Assembly: GCA_002286715.1 (NCBI GenBank)
Contig: NSJX01000032.1
Span: 1-64,000 of the forward strand
Length of the DNA: 64,000 nucleotides
Reading direction: 5' to 3'
Source: Dentipellis sp. KUC8613
Taxonomy: Eukaryota; Basidiomycota; Agaricomycetes; Russulales; Hericiaceae
The stretch's first letter is position 1. Every line of letters begins with the position of its first letter. Below are positions 56,048 through 64,000 of the stretch, in pieces. A program made the position numbers and the translations under genes. Below the pieces are notes generated by a model, which was not told the DNA's origin, did not search any database, and saw nothing but the letters and a program-made list of their open reading frames with translations.

Positions 56048-59000
56048 TCAGAGAAACGGATAGGGCGCACCAGGGCAGGGCCAGAGGATATTCAGCATTT
56101 CGAGAGGAATGAGGAAGGACTTGGCGAGCTCAAGGGCGCGTATCAAGGTGTTATCGCCACTCCAGATGCTCAAGCACCTAACGCGCATAATCAGTAGATG
56201 TTGTCGTTGTCGAACTCGATAAACGTACATGGCAACCTGGCTCGTGAACCAGCTGATGAGAGCGGGACGTCTCAGGAACATATGGCCACTGGCCTCCCTG
56301 AGTCCCTGGATGGATGCCTTCACCTTCCTCGCGACTTGCTCTTGATAGAAGACTATAGTGTATCTGTGTGAGCAACACGAAAGAAACTAGGGAAGAGGGA
56401 CGCACGCCATTCCTCTGCGAGCCTGCGGTTCCATACGGGTCGAGCCTTTGAGTCAAGATCGAGGAGCATCCTGTAATCGCAGCCGTATTACAACGACGAG
56501 CGTCACTTCAATGCAACTCCCACGCACCGTCTCATGAGATACGTCACAGCCAACCGCGTGCTAGGGATCTCAGTCAGCACTCGAGTGGCAACATCAAGCG
56601 CGATCAAGCACGCACTTCGATATGAGCTCCCTGCTCATGTATATCAGGGACGTATCGATGTTGCACACATGCGCATCCAGAGCCCGGTCCATCGTGTTCG
56701 TCTCCACAAATACCCCAACCGCGATCTGTGCCTTGGCGTCCCCGGACAGGGAGGAGTCGTCGAAGCGCGAACACATGTTCCAAATGAGCATGCTCCGGCA
56801 GTAGAGGGCCCACACAGTGTCCTTTGCGCCCCCCGGACCAGCTCCGTACTCGCCGGGGAACAGCAGCTTGAACTGTGGACATTGCGCGATTAGCCACGAG
56901 CGCGCAGAAGAGCGGCGGCGACAGACTCACGTTAGCCGAGTCGCCAAGGAACAAGTCGAGCGGCCGCCTGCCGAGCGCAGAGCACGCCACCGTGTGGTCC
57001 GCAACCAGCATGAGCGCACTCCAGCACAACCTACGCGTCTCCTCCGCATCGCGCTCCGCGCGCGTCCACGTCGGGTCCCACGCAGGCACGAATGCAAGCG
57101 TGAGCCCGTCCTGGCTGCCGCGGGGCGCGTTGGTGCAGTTGCACGTCTTGCGCTGCGTAGGAGACGACGCGGAGAGCGGGTGTGCGCCGGACGTCGCGGC
57201 GGGGTCGTGCGCGTCGAGCAGCGTGAGGTTCTGCACGCGGATGATGCTATCCAGGAACGTGAGCGCGGCCTCTGCGCGTGCGGGGGTGTGCTGTGGATGT
57301 GCAGATGCTTCGAAAAGTGCGAGGACCTGCAGTGAATGCGAGAAGGTGAGCCCGCGGGGTTCCGAGGGAGAAGAGCACGCCACGCACGAAGGCAGCCTCC
57401 GCTAGTCCCAGATCGACAGCATGTGCGGCCCACGCCGTCTCGAGCGCCGCCTGCGCCGCGTCACGTAACCATAGAGCCCGCATCCGGCCTCCCGCGCCGC
57501 GCTCGGCCTCGCTCGACTGCATGAGTGTGGCGAGCGCGAGCCCGGCGAGGATGAAGGCGGGCGGGGTCCGCGCGACACGTGCAACGGGATCGTACAGGGT
57601 GCGAAGAAATTCGGGGCCGTCGATGAACGTAAACCAGTAGCCGCTTTGCGAGAATCTGCGCGCGGCCGCGGATCAGCTATCGCCACGCGAGATGGAGTGA
57701 GGGGAGGCGCCACACGTACAGGAGGTGGAGGTCCGCGGCGATGAGACGAATGCTTTACATTTGGAATGGGATTTGGGCGGCGGGAGAGGTCAACGGGCCG
57801 CCGGGGGTGGGACAGGGCTGCGCGACTCACGAGTGCTCGCGGGTGGGCGCGTATGTCGTGAGGAAGGCGTCCCACCACGCCTTGCGTCCGTATTCGGAGG
57901 GCGGGACGGGCGGGATCGGGCTGGGCGAGGCCAGCGAAGGCGGGTGAGGAATCCCAGAGCCTACACCCGCGCTGTGGCCCGCGTCGTCGCTGAAGGACGC
58001 GGGCGAGCGCAGATCAAAGTCGAAAGGATTCGACTCGCCGTCCGACAGGAGGGCCGAATTCATAGCGCTGCGGCGGTAGCTCGGGGACGACCGCCTCTTC
58101 GAGAAGCATCGCGTCAGAACGCATTTCTTAGCCCTGGCGGGCCAGATAAAGCTCTGCAGACACACCTTGCCGAAATACCCGTCCGCGTACGACGGCTGGT
58201 GCTCCTCGGGAATGCGAAAAGGACCCAGGTCAGGCTCGGGCTTTATCTCTATCTGACGTGCGCCCGGAGGCGGTTTGAGACTGGGAGAGGGCGGGGTGTG
58301 CTGAGCATGTAGCGCATGGTGCTCGTCCGCGGGGTCTGTACGCCGCTTTTTCTTCGGGACAGGCGCAGATCCATCGGCAGGGCGCTTTTTGCAGGAGCGC
58401 TGTCGCGTGCCCGGACGCTTGTCGGGCCCTCTGCGCTTCGGGGCGGCGTCGTAGACGCACTCGTTACTGCGGCGGCTGCAGTTGTTGCACTCGGGGCGCG
58501 TCGAGTCGCAGCGGATCTTGCGCGCGCGGCTGCGTTTGATAAGGAAGGTCAGAAGATCAGGTGGCCCGGACACGGTGAGAGACTCACCATTGTCGACACG
58601 CGATGACAATGTTGGAGGCATCTTTACGTTGGGCGCGCGACCCTCGAGACGAAGAGGCCTCTGTAGAGCCCATACCAGACGACGACGCCTGGGGCTCGTC
58701 CGCGGTGGTCAGAGATAACGCTGACGCGCGGGAGGTGCTCGAATGCGACATGGGGATGTGGGAAGAGGCATCGATGGAAACGGTATAGTCTTCATAAGTC
58801 GTGTCTTCAGGAGCTAACCGGGGCGGAGAGCCAAGGGAGACGGCAGAGGTCGTGAAGGACGGGACGCGAAGGTCAGAGTTGTAAAGGTTGAGTGCAGTAG
58901 CTGGCAATTTGAGGGACTCGATAATTTGAGGGCCACTGTTCACGTAGTTATACTGCTCTGCGGACCACGAATGGTGATGATGATGATGATGGTCGAACGC

Positions 59001-59290
59001 CGACGGGATAAGGTTGGTGGCGAGAGTGGGCAGCTGGTGCACGGCGCTCGTTGAATGATATCGGGCTTTTTTGAAGACGCAATAGCGCGGCACGGAAGGG
59101 GACGCCATTGAGACCGGGCAAGATAAGGTGAAGAGATCCGGGAAGACGTACCTGCAGGCGAGAAGTGGTTGAAGGGCTGGTCGAAGACGGGAGAATGGAG
59201 CTCGGAGCCCTCCTCGGAGGACTGGAAGCCCTCGTCTGTGAGGACGCGAGGGAAGGGGGTATAGAGATCGTCGTTGACGCTGGCGACCAT
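56048..59290 (-). CDS. Zn2Cys6 fungal transcription factor, 12 exons
   Basis: Nuclear regulator. Exons: 59290-59152, 59065-58588, 58529-58166, 58096-57831, 57752-57720, 57655-57388, 57326-56931, 56872-56616, 56560-56528, 56470-56406, 56352-56229 and 56177-56048, giving 850 aa; every phase agrees. The N-terminal 200 residues are disordered, with a His7 run (about 72-78). The zinc cluster is unusually internal, at 203-230, with CX2CX6CX6CX2CX6C spacing (ACRQCRARKIRC, then ECNNCSRRSNEC) and an intron inside the second Cys codon. It is followed by a basic KRRGPDKRPGTRQR block. From about 415 (LFSQSGYWFTFIDG, PPAFILAGLALATLM, LRDAAQAALETAW, ETRRLCWSALMLVADHTV) the regulatory domain is helical. It ends in PLEMLNILWPCPGAPYPFL. 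Targets unknown. Two exons of 33 nt rest on frame logic and are the least certain. Confidence 0.88.
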
Positions 59291-61587
59291 GGGGGGCGGG
59301 GAGAGGATGTGGAAAGGGAGGAGGAAGGGTCCTAAAGACCAGAAGACATGGCCGGCCGGGGAGATCGCGATGTGGGACGGAGGGGAGGGAAAGTCTCGTC
59401 CGAAACTCTAAACGCTATCGCAACCCTCTGCCGCAGAGTCGCGCTCCTGGTCCTGGTCCTCCTCATCTCCCATCCCCACCCCACGTGACCGAGGTATCTC
59501 CGCCCGCCAGGCACGCGCCCTCCCCCCCGGCGAAATGTGACTATCGTGGAGCAAGCGAGCCCAGTGCGAGCCCGCCCGGATCACACCAGTGCGCTGATGC
59601 CATCCCTCCCGCCCATAATGAACGCGGCCAACCTTCCCACACGAAGCAGCGCTCACACGTGCCGGCTCAACGCATTCTCCCCCGCCCCCTCCATTGCCCT
59701 CGACCTCGTCGCGCGTCTGAGAACGATCGGACGCGATGAGCCCGCCCGGCGCGCCCAGCATCGTCACAAGACGCGCCCCCGCACCTCCGGCCCCACGCTC
59801 GCAGCCTCGTCCACCTGCCGAGCCTGTCCCCCCGGCTTGATTCCAGCACGCGATGAGATCAGCGTCCTGTCCGACCGTTGCCCCGCTGCGGAGCGTCGCC
59901 TGATCCCCTCTGGTCCTGCGAACGCGTTCCCAGCCAGCCACGTCACGGCCTTAGCGGGCGTCTGGGTGCGCCTCTGAATACGAGCACCCCATCGCTGCTC
60001 CGGGGGACCGCCCCGCGCCCTCCGACATGGCAAAACTGTCGTATCGTCTGCATCGGGCTCACGCACGCGATGGATGGTGCACTGCAGCCTCGCGAGGACG
60101 GTGCGTTGCGGCACTTTCCAGCGTACGCTATCAACCTATTATCTGCCTATCAGGACACGCAGAAGGGGATAGACGCACGCACTCACTCACGCACGCGCGC
60201 ACGCACGTCCTTGGTCACCATCTCCTTCTTGGGATCGCTTTCATCGTTCGGTGGCGTCGACGCTTCGCGCTTGAATGGTATACCCGCCAGTGGAGTCAGG
60301 AAGCAGGTCCAGGAAGTCCGCTCAATCTGCAGATGCGGGGAACGCGACGCGAGCCGCAAACACTTACTCACATGTGTGGGATCAACGTCGGGCGCGGCTG
60401 CGCTGCATGCTTCGTGAAACGCGTACGTGCCGCACAAATTTGCGCAGGGCAGACGAATGTCGACGGAATGGCTCACGGCTGCGTCCGGGCTGCAGAGACG
60501 TTTCTACTGCGGTCACGCATATCCGAGGAGATAGACCCTCACACCCCAACTCGCGAAAGACCGCCTGCGTACGCCGATCGACCGTAGTGTTACTTCCAGA
60601 TGGGCGAAATAAGAATATGCTCGATCTCGTCGAGTCGAATAGAGGGTACTGCACAGCAATAGGCAGATACGGCAAACGCCCGGAGGTCGGTGCGTACGTG
60701 TATGGATCAAGGGCCTGTCAGTGTCGATTTAGGAGGAGTTGAGTTCGACAAGGGGACACATCGACTTACTACTGCACCCGCGTCGACGCCGAAGGAGGCT
60801 GCATAAACCATTTACCATGCTCCACGGCCGGGGCAGAGGATCTGTCTTCTCTACCATACATGTTCATGTGCACATCAGAATGTGAGCGGTACCTGTGATC
60901 ATGACAGGAAGCACTTCGACGAGGGAAGGGTTTCGGTCAGTGGCTGCAGACATCGGATGGGTCTAGCAAAAACCTTTCAGCACGCACCAACGTACTCATC
61001 TCGGTTTCAGCGACATTAAAATCACGTATGTAACATTCTGACATTGACAAGAGGTATTCATATTGAGCGTTAAACGACACTGGGCTTCTAAAGACATGGA
61101 TCAGGGACTAGAAATTGCACAATGTAATTGTTCACGTACTTACCTTACCGTTGTCAACACAATGACTATGATAGCCCTGGCAATGGCAGATGCTCCACCA
61201 GCATACAATCCCATCTCGTTACGGCAGGTTTGCCTCTGTATCCTGGCCCGGCTTGATCGGCAAAGCGACGACGACATCGACGCAGCAGCAAACGCAACCA
61301 GTGATTGCAACCAGCCATGCAAGTCGGTACTTTCCAAGCAAGCGATTCAGGCCGGCGACTCGGCACTTGCCTGATTTGATCCTTTCATCGCTGACCATTG
61401 ACTAGTTGCTCGACAGAGGCAGAGTCGACGACGAGATCAAGAGGAAAGGACATTTCACCGAAAAGGGAAACGAGCGGCGCGCGGCGCGGCGTGGCTGGAT
61501 TGGGAAACGCGTGTGCTCGCCGCCGTTCCCGCCCCTCTCGTCGTCCCGCTTTGTTCTCCTCCTCACCCTCCTTCTCGTCGCCGGCCG
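59291..61587. other. Intergenic; one weak gene candidate
   Basis: Upstream region of the Zn2Cys6 gene and about 2 kb with no recognised gene. A CGCACGCACTCACTCACGCA-type short repeat lies at 60176-60210. A possible small minus-strand gene at 60183-60476 is listed separately. Confidence 0.4.
60183..60476 (-). other. Candidate small gene (terminal exons), family unknown
   Basis: A reading frame ending at 60183 contains a well-formed intron (GTGAGTAAG donor after VDPTH, CTGCAG acceptor before IERTSWTCFL; about 60371-60327) that preserves the frame. The last exon reads TSWTCFLTPLAGIPFKREAS then PPNDESDPKKEM and KDVRARVRE. I do not recognise the family. The upstream start is unclear; more exons may lie above 60476. 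Could be a species-specific gene or chance. Confidence 0.3.
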
Positions 61588-62355
61588 ATGTCTTTCTTCT
61601 CGCAGCTCTGCTGCTGCATCAGACCAGCACCAGAGAATACTGTATGTACATTCGTTCTATACCGTACGTTAGATCCGGGAGGGACTGAGATTATGCGCGC
61701 GTGCAGGAAGGCGAGCCGGACGAGCGTTCGCGTCTTATTCAGCCCACTGTGGATGAGCCGTACGTACTGGAGAATCTTAGTTAGCGTTCCCATCATGTCT
61801 TGACTGGGTGGGCATAAGGTTACCGCAGCGACATGCAAATCCGGTGGACCAGGATCGCATGAAGGAGCGACTGGGTGTTATCGTGCGCTCGAAAGAGGGG
61901 TAAGTCCTGTCTCTTCGTTTCCGAACACCCCCACTTACTGGACCTATGCACTTCGGAAGCAAAATGGTCAACATCCACGCACCGCTTCCTTTCAATCTGC
62001 ACAACAAGGCGCTTCGCTCCCACCACGCCCACGCGCGCATGCCGTCGCCGCGCCCGTCGTTTGACACTGCGCAGTCGTCCGGCTCTGGGCAGCCAGAGTC
62101 GGAACAGGAGCATGAGAACGACGAGGAGGGGCACGAGCAAGAGCAGCCGCGCAGGTCTGTCCTTGGCGTGCGACTGGTGAGGTCGGACGAGAGCTGCCAT
62201 TTCAGCGGGGACGAGGACGAGCAGCCCGCGGTGAGCACCTGTTGTAAATGCGTGGTGAATGTGGCTAACAAAGTATGTGTCAGGAGGCCGCACCTTCCCA
62301 GCAACCGCCGCAGATACAGAGCGTCGGATCTATCTCACGCAGCTGGGGAGACTGA
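61588..62355 (+). CDS. Small acylated adaptor, LAMTOR1/Ego1-like
   Basis: Predicted lipid-anchored vacuolar or endosomal adaptor. Exons: 61588-61641, 61707-61759, 61819-61899, 61960-62230 and 62284-62355, giving 176 aa; phases agree. Seen: a Cys triplet near the N-terminus (MSFFSQLCCC), suited to palmitoylation; an acidic stretch with ERSRLIQP, comparable to the ExxxLL/RLI sorting block of LAMTOR1; the helix RMKERLGVIVRSKEGKMVNI, comparable to the LAMTOR helix; LPFNLHNKAL; a disordered acidic region (about 85-150); and a conserved-looking end IQSVGSISRSWGD. No Gly2 myristoylation site. The LAMTOR1/Ego1 link (TORC1 anchoring) is tentative and rests on architecture; the gene itself, with five phase-consistent exons, is well supported. 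Confidence 0.7.
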
Positions 62356-64000
62356 TCGTGAGCACTACGCTGCTCCCGACTCCGCTTTGCCCGTGCCCTG
62401 CGCCTGATACCCCTTCGCGTCTGAACTCGCAAAATGCGCGTGATATCTGACCTACAACTTTCACCTGCAGCATGCCCAGGCATCTGCTTTTGCTTCTCTT
62501 TCTCCGCACAACTATCCGCATAATTTCTATAGCCTACTACACCTCAACATGATCCCTACGACCAACGAATCGACATAGCAGCAACCAACGGACATGCGAT
62601 CTGCACAGCGCTTTCACCTGTATCTCCATATTCCGCTTTTCATTCATTTGCCCATTGCATAAAGTTACGTTACGCGATACGGTTTACTCCGGTTCAGCTT
62701 GGGTGAAGAATTCGAAGGATAAGACATGTATGCACTTTTAGGTATTTGCGAGCAAGAAGCTACTCTTCTTCTTCCATCCTGGACGCCATCGACGTCGGAG
62801 CCGCGCGACATGTGTCGCTGACGAATGGGATGGGATACGGGGTTCTGGCCACCCGCACGGCTCGGGGACGCATCCGGCCCTCGCGCGCATGGCGAGCCTG
62901 GAGTCAAGAATCAAGCCGTCCATGCATGCAGGCCAGACAGGATCAATGCGCACAGCAAATTGCAGCTCAAACGCCCACCGGGCTTCGACTTCGACTCATA
63001 TCAGATCAGCCTGCGACACTCCTCGCAGAACAGAGTCAGGGCGGCACGACCCAGGTGATAAGAGATAAGTGCCCTGTGGAGTGCGGCAGCGTCGGGAGGA
63101 CAGTGACAGGTAGGCGCGCACGGGCACATGTACTGCTACATGGGATGGCCGGATGGGTTTGCGGTGGTGCCGGGTGTGCAAGCACGCTGGGGAGGAGCGA
63201 CGGCGTGTCCCGTGGGCGGAGGAGCGCGCCGCGGGGTCCGGGATCCGGCGGGCGCTGGCCGCGGAGAAGCAGAAAATCGAAAGTCCTGCTGCTCGCGGGC
63301 GGCGAGGATGTCGCGCGCGCAGCGCTCGGGCAGCCCGGCAGATCGTCTCGCGCCGCCTGCAGAACGTGCGCACGATTTTGGCCGCGCCGTCGTGCACCGT
63401 ATGTGGGTGCCGCGCCGCCTGCCCGGGATGCGAGGAGGAAGCCGTGCGGTATGTATGGAGAGCGAGAGCCATCCGAAGGTGATAGTTGGGCGATAGTGTA
63501 TCTAAATGCGCGCGTGTAGAGCGCACCAGCCTGACCTCGGACCGCGTCAAGACTAGACGCAGAAGACAGCGTACAAGAATGCTGGTGAATCGGGGTGCAG
63601 AAATTTGCGTGGCACGAGGAAGAGGGGGCGCACTGGTGATGCAGAGATGATGCGATCGCATGGAAGATGTGCGTCATGTATGGGAGGTCCAGGAAGGACT
63701 GAGGGAAGACGCGATGCAGAGAAGAAAGACGCAAATATGTCCAGGGGAACAGCTGGACGTCAGGATGGCGTGCGATGGATGTGCTGCTCTTCCAGCTTCA
63801 GTCGCAGCGCTGGCGGCGAGCACCGAAAGCGAGGCGGCGGGTCGGCGGCTGCTAGCATGTGGCCTCTTCCGCGACAGCTTGCACGTGGGGAAGGCCAATA
63901 GCGTTGTACCGTTTGCAGAGTCAGACACAGCCCTGCCTGAGCAAGTCATATCAAGATGTATATTACCACGAACGTGCGCTAAAGATGAGAAAAGGAACAA
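62356..64000. other. Window end; no gene recognised
   Basis: 3' region of the LAMTOR1-like gene, then GC-rich DNA with overlapping frames on both strands (257 codons plus at 62746-63519; 232 codons minus at 63734-63036). Their overlap in several frames and lack of motifs suggest GC-rich chance frames. Confidence 0.4.

Noticed and set aside
2313..62355. Possible excess of introns that are multiples of three and stop-free (about 10 of roughly 75)
   Set aside because: About one third of introns should be 3n, and short GC-rich introns are often stop-free, so about ten is close to chance expectation.
62746..63734. Overlapping 257- and 232-codon frames on opposite strands near the window end
   Set aside because: Low-complexity Arg/Ala/Ser-rich translations on both strands of GC-rich DNA; no domain, start context or splice support.
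1..64000. CRISPR arrays, restriction-modification, toxin-antitoxin or other prokaryotic defence systems
   Set aside because: The DNA is eukaryotic (spliceosomal introns in nearly all genes); no regularly spaced repeat array with unique spacers and no such genes were found.

Overview
This window is nuclear DNA from a filamentous basidiomycete, most likely an agaricomycete. The genome is GC-rich. Genes are compact and split by many introns of about 49-96 nt, with GTRNGT donors, CTNAC-like branch sites and YAG acceptors. I reconstructed about 75 introns by matching reading frames on both sides. The protein set also fits: an Agaricomycete-type DUF6593 protein, two Zn2Cys6 regulators, a secreted GH18 chitinase, a group-I-like G-alpha subunit and a sphingolipid delta-4 desaturase. 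There are no bacterial operons and no viral or prokaryotic defence genes. All gene models are predictions from sequence alone.

Layout. 1-2.3 kb is gene-poor and repeat-rich: palindrome-bearing degenerate tandem repeats, a 12-bp-arm hairpin beside a TATA box, and a 15-bp tandem repeat. 2.3-3.8 kb (-) holds an OYE/YqjM-type flavin oxidoreductase. 4.6-5.5 kb (-) holds a decayed ABC1/UbiB kinase. 5.9-8.9 kb (-) is SQS1, divergent from USE1 at 9.4-10.3 kb (+). 10.6-11.0 kb (-) is a CsbD-like protein. 11.6-15.7 kb (-) is intronless ADE6. An intron-containing tRNA-Glu lies at 17.2 kb. 18.1-20.8 kb (-) is a NIMA-type kinase. 22.2-24.3 kb (-) is a Zn2Cys6 regulator. 24.3-28.0 kb has no recognisable gene. 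Thymidylate synthase (28.0-29.0 kb, -) and the desaturase DES1 (29.2-30.8 kb, +) share a 246-bp promoter region. SEC2-like (31.1-32.9), DAP1-like (33.4-34.1) and G-alpha (35.3-36.6) follow on +. 36.6-39.3 kb is mostly empty, with one exon-like island. Then come a BEM46-type hydrolase (39.3-40.8, -), a chitinase (41.8-43.3, -), a FlaR/adenylate-kinase-like P-loop protein (44.3-45.1, -), DUF6593 (46.6-47.3, -) and an MMTAG2-domain protein (48.7-49.6, -). 49.6-53.3 kb has no recognisable gene. A PWWP plus TFIIS-N-like protein (53.3-55.0, +), a 12-exon Zn2Cys6 regulator (56.0-59.3, -) and a small LAMTOR1/Ego1-like protein (61.6-62.4, +) complete the set.

The genes do not form one pathway. They are mostly housekeeping functions (purine and dTMP synthesis, ER SNARE fusion, exocytic Rab activation, splicing, ceramide synthesis, sterol P450 support, G-protein signalling, cell-cycle kinase, cell-wall chitin turnover) mixed with regulators. 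I found no clear novel multi-gene system. The more unusual signals are an 11-nt micro-exon that encodes the core of a Walker A motif behind a GC-AG intron, a second GC-AG intron, an OYE lacking its usual flavin-modulating cysteine, the ABC1 pseudogene, the palindromic repeats and a palindromic double CCAAT box before the DAP1-like gene.
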